Positions 1-6,686 of a stretch of DNA of 11,157 bases are shown one piece after another. Source of the stretch: Azorhizobium sp943369575. GTDB taxonomy: Bacteria; Pseudomonadota; Alphaproteobacteria; Rhizobiales; Xanthobacteraceae. How positions within the stretch are numbered: position 1 is the stretch's first letter; every line of letters begins with the position of its first letter. The notes beneath the pieces were generated by a model that saw only the letters and a program-made list of their open reading frames with translations, was not told where the DNA came from and ran no database searches. The stretch lies in NCBI GenBank assembly GCA_943369575.1, contig CALRNP020000192.1:1-11157 (forward strand), read 5' to 3'. A program made the position numbers and the translations under genes.

Positions 1-828
1 CAGGCCCAGCAGGCCGGAGCGGTGGTAGAGCATGTCCTCCACCTCCTTGAGCGGCAGGCCCTTCTGGTTCAGCAGATGCAGGATGACGCCGGGATCCAGC
101 GCCCCGCAGCGGGTGGCCATGGGGATGCCGTCGAGAGTGGAAAAGCCCATGCTGGTGTCGACGCTCACGCCGTCCTTGAGCGCGCACAGGCTGGCGCCGC
201 TGCCCAGATGCGCCGCCACCACCCGTCCTTGTGCCACCTCAGGCGCCACGCGGGCCAAAGCGGAGGCGATGTATTTGTATGACAGGCCATGGAAGCCGTA
301 GCGCTTGATGCCGGCATCGAACAAGTCACGCGGCAGCGCGAAGCGGCGCACCCGGTCGCTCTGGGTGCGGTGGAAGGCGGTGTCGAACGAGGCCACCTGT
401 GGCAGGTGCGGCCGCAGATGCTCGATGGCCTTGATCAGCCGCACACTATGGGGCTGATGCAACGGGGCGAGCGGCACCAGCGCGGCGATGGCGTCCGCCA
501 CCTCCGGCGTGATCCGTACCGGCCCGGAGAATTGATCGCCGCCATGCACCACCCGATGGCCGATGGCGGTGAGCGCGCCGACGCCGAAATGCTGCGCCAG
601 CCAGCCCAGCGTTTCCTCGATGACCTCGTGCAGATCCTCGGTCACCACGGCCTTCAGCGGGATCTCCGCCGTGGTCGGGCCTTCGACGATGGAGAGGCAC
701 AAGGGCGCGTGCCGCAGATCGATGACGCCTTTGCCCAGCCGCCGGGTGCCGTTCGCATCGTCCGCGAACAGGCCGATCTTGATGGTGGAGGAGCCGGGGT
801 TGAAGGTGAGCAGGATGTGATCGCTCAT
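1..828 (-). CDS. ackA: Acetate kinase, N-terminal 276 residues (3' end outside window)
   Basis: AckA transfers phosphate between acyl phosphate and ADP in the cytosol, giving acetate and ATP; it works with phosphotransacetylase. Family signatures run in order: the N-terminal phosphate-binding motif NPGSSTIK (10-17), GHRVVHGG (90-97, with the conserved arginine), SFDTAFH (147-153, catalytic Asp), RYGFHG (176-181, conserved His180), HLGSGAS (207-213) and DTSMGFSTLDG (224-234). The usual Asn of HLGNGAS is Ser here, and the usual FHGTSH reads FHGLSY, so the second His is Tyr; I recall both variants from alphaproteobacterial AckA proteins. The family is about 400 residues, so roughly 120 C-terminal residues lie beyond base 1. 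The ATG at 828 overlaps the stop of the preceding hydratase/phosphotransacetylase gene as ATGA, which implies translational coupling in one operon. Identity is secure; preference for acetate over propionate or butyrate cannot be read from sequence. Confidence 0.96.
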   Translation of the reverse strand, partial: MSDHILLTFNPGSSTIKIGLFADDANGTRRLGKGVIDLRHAPLCLSIVEGPTTAEIPLKAVVTEDLHEVIEETLGWLAQHFGVGALTAIGHRVVHGGDQFSGPVRITPEVADAIAALVPLAPLHQPHSVRLIKAIEHLRPHLPQVASFDTAFHRTQSDRVRRFALPRDLFDAGIKRYGFHGLSYKYIASALARVAPEVAQGRVVAAHLGSGASLCALKDGVSVDTSMGFSTLDGIPMATRCGALDPGVILHLLNQKGLPLKEVEDMLYHRSGLLGL

Positions 829-2228
829 GCGGGCACCGCCCCCTTGGCGGCGCCGGCCGCCGACAGCTTGGCCAGGGCCACCGAGGCCAGGCGCACCCGC
901 ACCGAATCCGCCCGGCTGGTGAGGATGATCGGCACCCGCGCCCCCAGCACCAGGCCCGCCGCATCGGCGCCGGCCAGATAGATCATCTGCTTGGCCAGCA
1001 CGTTGCCGGTCTCCAGGTTCGGCACCAGCAGGATGTCGGCCTGGCCGGCGACGGGAGAGATGATCTCCTTGATCCGCGCCGAATCGAAGCTCACCGCATT
1101 GTCGAAGGCCAGCGGCCCATCCACCAAGGCGCCGGTGATCTGGCCGCGCCGGGCCATCATCGCCAGCGCCGCAGCGTCCAGGGTCGCCTGCATGTCGGCA
1201 TTGATGGTCTCCACCGCCGCCAGCACCGCCACCAGCGGCTCCGCCACCCCGAGCCGGTGCAGCAGGTCGATGGCGTTCTGGCAGATGTCGCGCTTGTGGG
1301 CGAGGCTGGGGGCGATGTTGATGGCGGCGTCGGTCACCATCAGCGGCTTGGGATAGGTGGGCACGTCGAGCGCATAGACATGGCTGATGCGCCGCTCGGT
1401 CTTCAGGCCGGAGCCCGAGGCGAGGACCGCACCCAGCAGTTCGTCCGTATGCAGGCTGCCCTTCATCAGCGCGCCCAATTTGCCGGCTGCGGCCAGTTCC
1501 ACTGCGCGGGCAGCGGCGGCGTGGCTATGCTCCACATCCTCGATCCGCAGGCCCTCAAGCGAAACGCCGGCCGCTTCGGCGGCGGCGCGGATCTTGCGCT
1601 CCGGCCCGATCAGCACCGGCTCGATCAGCCCCTCCTCTCGGGCCTCGATGGCGGCCTGGACGGCCTCGGCGCTGCACGGATGCACCACGCCCACCACCAT
1701 GGCCGGGAGGCCGCGCGCTTCATCGATGAAGCGCTCGTGGCGCACATGCGGGCGCACCGCGACATCGGGCACGGCCATGCGTGGCAGGCAGAGTTTCTCG
1801 GCCGGAGCGATCACGGTGGCGGTGCCGGTGAGCACCTCCTCGCCCTTCTGATTGATGCAGCGGGTGTCCAGCGTCACGATGCGCTTGTCGGCGCGCTTCT
1901 CGGTGACGGTGACGGTGGCGGTGACCGTGTCCCCCGGCGCCACCGGCCGGCGAAACTGCAAGGTCTGGCCGAGATAGATCGTGCCGGGGCCGGGCAGTTC
2001 GGTGCCGAGCAAAGTGGAGATGAGGGCGCCGGTCCACATGCCATGAATGACCACATGGCCGAAGATGTCGGTGGCGGCATAGGCCGCATCGAGATGGGCG
2101 GGGTTCACGTCGCCGGACACCGCCGCGAACAGCTGGATGTCATTCTCGGCAACGGTGCGGACCAAGCAGGCGGTATCCCCTACCGCCAGTTCGTCGAACG
2201 TGCGATTTTGTAGCATATCTCTCGTCAT
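825..2228 (-). CDS. pta: Bifunctional MaoC-type enoyl-CoA hydratase / phosphate acetyl(butyryl)transferase
   Basis: A fusion of 467 residues. Residues about 1-140 form a hot-dog (MaoC/R-hydratase) domain: SGDVNPAH (38-45) carries the catalytic Asp40 and His45, followed by GHVVIHGMW. Residues about 165-460 are a PTA/PTB-type phosphate acyltransferase that exchanges the CoA of an acyl-CoA for phosphate; conserved-looking stretches include LMKGSLHTDEL, DAAINIAPS, DGPLAFDNA and the C-terminal LVPNLETGN. Acyl phosphate then passes to acetate kinase, encoded directly downstream with a 4-base overlap. The reading frame stays open upstream to 2408, but the conserved NRTFDELAVGD start of the hydratase begins just after the ATG at 2228; the ATG at 2216 is an alternative. 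A GAGTGGG stretch a few bases before 2228 is a passable ribosome site. Substrate chain length (acetyl, butyryl or other) is not determinable; the hydratase hints at short-chain enoyl or hydroxyacyl-CoA. Confidence 0.93.
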   Translation of the reverse strand: MTRDMLQNRTFDELAVGDTACLVRTVAENDIQLFAAVSGDVNPAHLDAAYAATDIFGHVVIHGMWTGALISTLLGTELPGPGTIYLGQTLQFRRPVAPGDTVTATVTVTEKRADKRIVTLDTRCINQKGEEVLTGTATVIAPAEKLCLPRMAVPDVAVRPHVRHERFIDEARGLPAMVVGVVHPCSAEAVQAAIEAREEGLIEPVLIGPERKIRAAAEAAGVSLEGLRIEDVEHSHAAAARAVELAAAGKLGALMKGSLHTDELLGAVLASGSGLKTERRISHVYALDVPTYPKPLMVTDAAINIAPSLAHKRDICQNAIDLLHRLGVAEPLVAVLAAVETINADMQATLDAAALAMMARRGQITGALVDGPLAFDNAVSFDSARIKEIISPVAGQADILLVPNLETGNVLAKQMIYLAGADAAGLVLGARVPIILTSRADSVRVRLASVALAKLSAAGAAKGAVPA

Positions 2229-2542
2229 GAACCCACTCGCAAGCGATCGGCACCTCGCCGGGACCGGCGCGATACCGCGTTGCAACAACAGTGGTCCGAC
2301 GTGGTTCCCGGCGCCTTGCGCCAGGACAAAACACTGTAGCTTGCAAACAATCGGGCGAGGGGGGGCGATTGCGGGCTCCGGGTCGTGGCTGCGGAAACCC
2401 GGCGCCACCTAGCCCGCCGACGTGCGGCCGTAGCCGGCGCGCACTTTCAGCTTGGGCTGCGATCAGGGGCGTTGCCCAAGATCACCCCCGCTCCAGACGT
2501 TTGGAAGCGAACCGCCGGGCGATGTCGGCGGATCTGCCGGAC
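2229..2542. other. Intergenic region upstream of pta-ackA
   Basis: This is 314 bases without a convincing gene. It should hold the promoter of the minus-strand pta-ackA operon and the end of the DUF1217 transcript. Visible structure is modest. CTTGGGC at 2451-2457 pairs with GCCCAAG at 2474-2480 (7-bp stem, 16-base loop), a possible weak terminator for the DUF1217 gene but without a T-run. A small hairpin lies at 2310-2322 (GGCGC, CTT loop, GCGCC). A run of eight G lies around 2358-2365. The only AT-richer patch is near 2325-2350, where a promoter is most likely, but I could not assign a good -35/-10 pair or an FNR- or Pho-type palindrome. Confidence 0.5.
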
Positions 2543-3322
2543 TTAGCCGCCGTACTTCAGGTCGAGCAGGCTGGAACTGGTGCTGCTGGAGACGCTGCTG
2601 CTGCTGGTGTCGAACAATTGCAGCACGGGGTCGCTGCTGGTGTTGTTCTCGATGTCCCACATCACGGTGAAGCGCTTCAGTAGCTTGTCCACCTTCTCGG
2701 GATCCTGGAGATCGGCGACGTCGAACTTGGCGTCCACCGCCTTCTTCTGGGTGGCAATGTCCGCATTGGCCATCTCGTCCGGGAAGCCGTACACGGTCTG
2801 CATCACCTGCCACATCGCGGCGTCTCCGAGCAGGCTGTAGGCCGAGGTCGTAGAGGCGGCGTTGCGCTTGAAGTAGAGTGCAAGCTGGACACCTTGATCG
2901 TCCTCGCCGGCATTCGTTTCCATGGTCTGCTGCGTGTATTTGTTCACTACGGTAGTGATGTCGGTGGAGTAAGACAGCGCGCCCGTGCGGAGATAGGAGA
3001 ACTGGGTCGCAAACGCCTTGAATTTGTCGTCGGACAGCTTGTTCACAAAACTCGTCGTATCGGAAACGTCGCTGTTCAAAACCTTCTTCATATAGGCTTT
3101 GGCATAGGCCATGTCTTCCAGGCCGTAGGCCTTCATCGCATAGTTGAACAATTGATAGTTGTTCACAAAATCATCGACGGTTTTTACCGATTCGATGTTC
3201 GCTTTGTAATACGCTGTCTCACGCGCAGTGACTGGATCAGCGGCCTCCTGGGCGAGAACCTTTTCGGAGTTCTTCGTAAGGTAGGAATATGTCGCGTAGG
3301 TGGATCCAAGACTGATGGTCAT
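2543..3322 (-). CDS. DUF1217 domain protein with serine-rich C-terminal tail
   Basis: A 259-residue protein without signal peptide or membrane helix. The DUF1217 pattern is clear: DDFVNNYQLFNYAMKAYGLED (starting at 50), KKVLNSDVSDTTSFVNKLSD (starting at 79), a FKAFATQFSY segment, then GVQLALYFKRNA (144-155), SAYSLLGDAAMW (160-171) and DPEKVDKLLKRFTVMWD (207-223). Biochemical function is unknown; from memory the family is alphaproteobacterial and often lies near flagellar genes, but no flagellar gene is visible here. The last 20 residues are mostly Ser/Thr (239-251) ending LLDLKYGG. The gene is much less GC-rich than its surroundings: two 60-base rows within it (3001 and 3121) have 29 and 27 G+C. 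Its ATG at 3322 lacks a good ribosome site. It lies 100 bases downstream of the orphan gene at 3423-4070 on the same strand, so co-transcription is possible. Confidence 0.85.
   Translation of the reverse strand: MTISLGSTYATYSYLTKNSEKVLAQEAADPVTARETAYYKANIESVKTVDDFVNNYQLFNYAMKAYGLEDMAYAKAYMKKVLNSDVSDTTSFVNKLSDDKFKAFATQFSYLRTGALSYSTDITTVVNKYTQQTMETNAGEDDQGVQLALYFKRNAASTTSAYSLLGDAAMWQVMQTVYGFPDEMANADIATQKKAVDAKFDVADLQDPEKVDKLLKRFTVMWDIENNTSSDPVLQLFDTSSSSVSSSTSSSLLDLKYGG
2570..2605 (-). repeat. AGC-rich trinucleotide tract encoding a poly-Ser tail
   Basis: Codons for residues 240-251 of the DUF1217 protein are nearly all serine codons (AGC, TCC and similar, broken by Val and Thr), giving an imperfect GCT/CTG repeat on the plus strand. 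Change in repeat number would lengthen or shorten the tail in frame rather than shift the frame. Confidence 0.6.
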
Positions 3323-3401
3323 GTGGCACCCGGAATCGTGAGGCGGTTCATCTCAAGCCGGACCGGCTCGGTCCCGCGAGGCTAAGGCGTGAAGGTTGCG
3401 C

Positions 3402-3421
3402 GGAGGTTGCGCGCAGCCTCC
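3402..3421 (-). terminator. Possible hairpin after the orphan gene at 3423-4070
   Basis: A near-perfect 20-base palindrome starts one base past the TGA of the minus-strand gene: GGAGG and CCTCC flank a TGCGCGCA core with a single T/G mismatch. It could fold in RNA as a GC-rich stem of about 8 bp with a 4-base loop. No T-run follows on the minus strand, so it may be a processing or stability element, or only a weak terminator, before the DUF1217 gene. Confidence 0.3.
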
Positions 3422-3422
3422 G

Positions 3423-4070
3423 TCAGACAGACAGGTTCTGGCTGTAGCTGTGCAGCACTTCTTCACGCGAGCGAATGGCCTCGCCGGTGAAGCGGGTGTT
3501 GCCGTTGTCTTCCTCGCCAGGGCCGGCGACCTTCTGCGCATTCTCTTCGTGATGCGTGGCGGTCTTGTCCTGGGGATCGGGGGAGGTGCCGGATGCTTTG
3601 CGCTTGTCCGCGTCCATCTCGACGCCGCTGCGTGCGCCGGACGTTTCGGCATTGAGCCGGGCTGAAAGATCGATCAGCACCGTACCGGCATTGGAGGCGT
3701 CCACCACCTTCGGGGCGGCGACGGCCTCATGGGTGGGGGAGAGCGCGGGGCGAGAATCGTCCTTGCTGTCCTTGGTCTTGCCGCCCACCACCGAGCGCGC
3801 GCGATCCATATCGCCGGCCTGCACGGCGGCGATCAGGGCGCCAAGTCCGGTGCGGCGCTCGGTGCCGGTCTGGGGATCCGTGGAGGAGACGGCGGCGGCG
3901 CGGATGCCAGCGGCGGCCTGAGTTTCCTGGACGATCATGAGATAGCGCTGGGCAGCGGCCATGTCGCCGGCCACGACGGCAGCGGCCATGGCTTCCGCTG
4001 CTTCCCGGCTCTGACGGGTCAGGCTCTGGAGGTTCACGCTTTCGACTGGTGCGACTGGTGCTACCGACAT
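3423..4070 (-). CDS. Uncharacterised 215-residue protein with duplicated AAVxAGDM helical motif
   Basis: I do not recognise this protein. The ATG at 4070 (MSVAPVAPVES) is chosen over the upstream start at 4130 because a GGAGA lies about 11 bases ahead and the preceding residues look random. It has no signal peptide or membrane helix. The N-terminal part is Ala-rich and probably helical, with a repeat: MAAAVVAGDMAAAQRYL (28-44) and LIAAVQAGDMDRARSVV (79-95) share the pattern A-A-V-x-A-G-D-M-x-x-A. The rest (about 97-215) is charged and polar, probably disordered, with a short hydrophobic segment GTVLIDLSARL (129-139). The repeat resembles 'AGDxxAAQ' helical hairpins in small alpha- and betaproteobacterial proteins of unknown role (from memory). 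It sits ahead of the DUF1217 gene on the same strand, so a shared function is possible but unproven. Confidence 0.7.
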   Translation of the reverse strand: MSVAPVAPVESVNLQSLTRQSREAAEAMAAAVVAGDMAAAQRYLMIVQETQAAAGIRAAAVSSTDPQTGTERRTGLGALIAAVQAGDMDRARSVVGGKTKDSKDDSRPALSPTHEAVAAPKVVDASNAGTVLIDLSARLNAETSGARSGVEMDADKRKASGTSPDPQDKTATHHEENAQKVAGPGEEDNGNTRFTGEAIRSREEVLHSYSQNLSV

Positions 4071-4495
4071 GGCTTCAAAGTCTCCGCGTCTTCCGACCCC
4101 CGCAGGTCGAGGTTGCCCGCCGACGACCACAGGCCCATGCCATGGTTTACACCTTGACCGCCCGTAGGTTGGCGAAGTGTAGCTTGCATGAAGCTTGCGC
4201 GCTCAGCGCCCCAAGCCCGGCGCAAATGCACGCGCGATGCCGCACGTCTGCAACCCACTGACGCTGCGTCGAAAACGGGTCGCGGGTTCTTCCGCCGCCC
4301 GCGCATGCGAATGATCACATTTTCGTGACTATCCGTATGGCCACTGCGTTTTTCTCATTTGCGCCCCAGCGGGGACAGGGCTACGCAAGGCTTAACGCTA
4401 CTGTCCGGCATCGATCACGAGTCCCTGGCCCGTCCCAGGCCCGGCCGCACGTCCGCCGGATGCTTCTGAATGTGCCATCAACGAGGCTGCGTCCC
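4071..4495. other. Divergent intergenic region, no gene seen
   Basis: These 425 bases lie between two divergently transcribed genes and should carry both promoters. I see no RNA gene or convincing operator. Small structures are a direct repeat AGCTTGC at 4181-4187 and 4192-4198 (11-base spacing) and a CCCC-AGC-GGGG hairpin at 4364-4374. A TTGACC at 4154-4159 followed 18 bases later by TGTAGC is the best plus-strand promoter-like pair, but it is weak and over 300 bases from the gene. The frame of the downstream CoA-transferase is open back to a GTG at 4325, but those 57 residues look non-coding. Confidence 0.45.
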
Positions 4496-5884
4496 ATGCC
4501 GGAATCGTTCCCGTTGGTCTCTTTGCTCTCAACCATCTGGGCAGCCTGCGGCACGCCCGGCGATTTGCCGCCGGTGAAGGTGCAGGGTGTCGGCGCCCTG
4601 CCGTCGGTGTTTGCCGTCACCGATCTGGCTGCGGCATCCGTGGGGGCCGCGGGCGCGGCAGTGGCTGAACTTGTGGCCGTGAGCGGACAGTCGGCGCCGG
4701 CGGTGCGCGTGGACCGCCGACTGGCCTCAGCGTGGTTCGCCAAATCGATCCGCCCGCTGGGCTGGGACCTGCCGCCGATCTGGGATCCCATCGCCGGCGA
4801 CTATGCCACCTCCGACGGCTGGATTCGCCTGCATACCAACGCGCCCCATCATCGCGCGGCGGCGCTGGCGGTTCTCGATTGCCCTTCGGAAAAGACCGCG
4901 GTGGCGGCAGCCGTGGCCCGTTGGCACCGCGATGCGCTGGAAGCGGCGATCGTGGCCGAGGGTGGATGTGCGGCTGCCATGCGGAGCCGCGATCAGTGGG
5001 CTGTGCACCCCCAAGGGATCGCCGTGGCAGCAGAGCCGCTCATGGCACTCAACTATGGCGACGGTGGCCCGCGCCCCAACTGGCCGGTGACGGCGGAGCG
5101 ACCCTTGTCCGGCATCCGGGTGCTGGACCTGACGCGCATCCTGGCGGGGCCGGTGGCGACCCGCTTCCTGGCCGGCCTAGGTGCCGACGTGCTGCGCATC
5201 GATCCGCCCGAGTGGGATGAACCCTCGGCGGCGCCGGACGTGATGCTGGGCAAGCGCAGCGCCCGCCTGGATCTGAAGGACGCGGCAGGACTCGCGGTTC
5301 TCGAAGCCCTGCTGGCGCAGGCTGACGTGCTGGTTCATGGCTATCGCTCCGATGCGCTGGACCGGCTGGGGCTGACTGCTGCGCGGCGGCGGGAGCTCAA
5401 TCCGGCGCTGGTGGAGGTGTGCCTCGACGCCTATGGCTGGACCGGCCCCTGGAACCGGCGCCGGGGCTTCGACAGCCTGGTGCAGATGAGCACGGGGATC
5501 GCCGAGGCCGGCATGCAGGTACTTGGGCGCGACCGGCCGACTCCCTTGCCGGTGCAGGCGCTCGATCATGCCACCGGCTACATCCTGGCCGCCGCCGCCC
5601 TGCGGGGCCTGACCCGCCGCCTGACCTCCGGCGCCGGCACCACGGCGCGCACCTCCCTGGCGCGGGTAGCGCAATTGTTGGTGGCGGCCGGGGTGGGGCA
5701 ACCCGGCCCGGCCTTCGCGCCCGAGGCGGACGGTGACTGGGCGCCGGAGGTGGAGCAGACCGTATGGGGGCCTGCCCACCGCCTGCTGCCGCCGGTGGCG
5801 ATCGCCGGCACGCCGCTGCGCTGGTCGCTGCCCGCCGGGCCGCTGGGCGGGGCGCCCGCGCACTGGCTGGCGGGGCCGATCTGA
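4496..5884 (+). CDS. Family III (CaiB/BaiF) CoA-transferase with apparently permuted domain order
   Basis: A cytosolic protein of 462 residues predicted to move CoA between carboxylic acids through an aspartyl-CoA intermediate. Residues 204-390 match the canonical start of family III enzymes: LSGIRVLDLTRILAGP (204-219), LAGLGADVLRID (225-236), GKRSARLDLKD (252-262), ADVLVHGYR (276-284), RLGLT (290-294) and ALDHATGYILAAAAL (355-369), where Asp357 aligns by motif with catalytic Asp169 of formyl-CoA transferase. Residues 1-200 resemble what normally follows: DYATSDGWIRLHTN (102-115), then RSRDQWAVHPQGIAVAAEPL (163-182). The order of the halves is thus reversed relative to CaiB/Frc. The start is the ATG at 4496, with GAGG nine bases ahead. 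The phosphopantetheinyl transferase gene starts four bases after the stop, so the two are probably one operon. Substrate acids are unknown. Confidence 0.87.
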   Translation: MPESFPLVSLLSTIWAACGTPGDLPPVKVQGVGALPSVFAVTDLAAASVGAAGAAVAELVAVSGQSAPAVRVDRRLASAWFAKSIRPLGWDLPPIWDPIAGDYATSDGWIRLHTNAPHHRAAALAVLDCPSEKTAVAAAVARWHRDALEAAIVAEGGCAAAMRSRDQWAVHPQGIAVAAEPLMALNYGDGGPRPNWPVTAERPLSGIRVLDLTRILAGPVATRFLAGLGADVLRIDPPEWDEPSAAPDVMLGKRSARLDLKDAAGLAVLEALLAQADVLVHGYRSDALDRLGLTAARRRELNPALVEVCLDAYGWTGPWNRRRGFDSLVQMSTGIAEAGMQVLGRDRPTPLPVQALDHATGYILAAAALRGLTRRLTSGAGTTARTSLARVAQLLVAAGVGQPGPAFAPEADGDWAPEVEQTVWGPAHRLLPPVAIAGTPLRWSLPAGPLGGAPAHWLAGPI

Positions 5885-5888
5885 GGCC

Positions 5889-6686
5889 ATGAGCGAGGAC
5901 GCGGAGATCGCGGGGCAGTCGGCTCGGGTTGATCCGCAGACGGTGGCCGTGCGCTGGCTGGCGCCGGGAGCGGTGCCGGCCGATGCTTGGCCGCTGCTCA
6001 CCGGCTGCCTTGATGCGGGCGAGCGGGAGCGGGCGGGGCGCTTCCATTTCGCGGCGGATCGCGTCGCCTATGTGGCCGCTCACGCGCTGACGCGGGCGCT
6101 GCTGTCGCAGTACGCGGAGCGGCCGCCGGCGAGCTGGCGGTTCGCAGCCGGGCCCTATGGCCGCCCTGAGATCTTACCCGTGGCCGGTGATCCGCCGCTG
6201 CGGTTCAACCTGTCCCACAATCGCGCTCTGGTAGCGGTGGCGGTGACGCACGCCCGCGACATCGGCATCGATGTGGAGGCGGTGGACGCGGCGCGCCTGA
6301 CGCTGGATCTGGCGGCCCACACCTTCGCCCCGGCCGAGGTGGCCCAGGTGCGCGCCCTTCCCGAGTCTGCGCGCACCGAAGCCTTGTTCGCGTTTTGGAC
6401 GCTGAAGGAGGCTTATATCAAGGCGGTGGGGCGTGGCTTGTCGCTGCCGCTGGACAGCTTCGCCTTTTCCCTGGCGCCGACCGTGATCCGGTTCACCGAA
6501 GCCTGCCCCGATGATCCCGCCACCTGGCGATTTGAGCGGCTGAGCCCGACCCGTAGTCAGGCCCTGGCGCTGGCCGTGCGTCATCCCGACCCAGCCTCCG
6601 TGCACGTGGATGCGGGAGAGATGAGCGTGCCGGAATTACTCGGCCTCTGTGCTCAGGCCGGGCCGGGCAGAATGTCCCGCAGATAG
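5889..6686 (+). CDS. 4'-phosphopantetheinyl transferase, Sfp type
   Basis: A 265-residue enzyme that moves the phosphopantetheine arm of CoA onto a serine of carrier proteins (fatty acid, polyketide or non-ribosomal peptide synthesis), releasing 3',5'-ADP. Motifs are intact: FNLSHNRALVAVAVT (106-120), DIGIDVEAVD (124-133, metal ligands Asp128 and Glu130) and FAFWTLKEAYIKAVGRGLSL (167-186, Glu174 and Lys178). Length fits the two-lobed Sfp class rather than the short AcpS class. The ATG at 5889 follows the CoA-transferase stop by four bases; the nearest purine stretch (GGCGGGG at 5869-5875) is rather distant, so reinitiation after the upstream gene is plausible. The last 34 bases overlap the convergent metallophosphoesterase gene. 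No synthase or carrier-protein gene lies in the window, so the target is unknown. Confidence 0.93.
   Translation: MSEDAEIAGQSARVDPQTVAVRWLAPGAVPADAWPLLTGCLDAGERERAGRFHFAADRVAYVAAHALTRALLSQYAERPPASWRFAAGPYGRPEILPVAGDPPLRFNLSHNRALVAVAVTHARDIGIDVEAVDAARLTLDLAAHTFAPAEVAQVRALPESARTEALFAFWTLKEAYIKAVGRGLSLPLDSFAFSLAPTVIRFTEACPDDPATWRFERLSPTRSQALALAVRHPDPASVHVDAGEMSVPELLGLCAQAGPGRMSRR

Noticed and set aside
289..981. Plus-strand open frame of 230 codons opposite ackA and the end of pta
   Set aside because: It overlaps two secure genes on the other strand and has no family motif or ribosome site.
1257..2213. Long plus-strand open frame (318 codons) opposite the pta gene
   Set aside because: It is antisense to a well-supported enzyme; its His/Gly/Asp-rich composition is what the opposite strand of a GC-rich gene gives, and there is no recognisable domain.
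2229..2408. In-frame 5' extension of the pta gene
   Set aside because: The extra 60 residues look non-conserved and Arg/Pro-rich; the hydratase domain starts right after the ATG at 2228, and this would consume the promoter region.
3039..3170. Direct repeat TTGTTCACAAAA at 3039-3050 and 3159-3170
   Set aside because: Both copies encode the recurring Phe-Val-Asn segments of the DUF1217 domain (FVNK and FVNN); coding similarity explains them better than a DNA element.
4154..4183. TTGACC followed by TGTAGC as a promoter for the CoA-transferase
   Set aside because: The -10 match is poor and the start codon is over 300 bases away.
4325..4495. In-frame 5' extension of the CoA-transferase gene from a GTG
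   Set aside because: The added 57 residues resemble no domain, while the ATG at 4496 has a GAGG at good distance.
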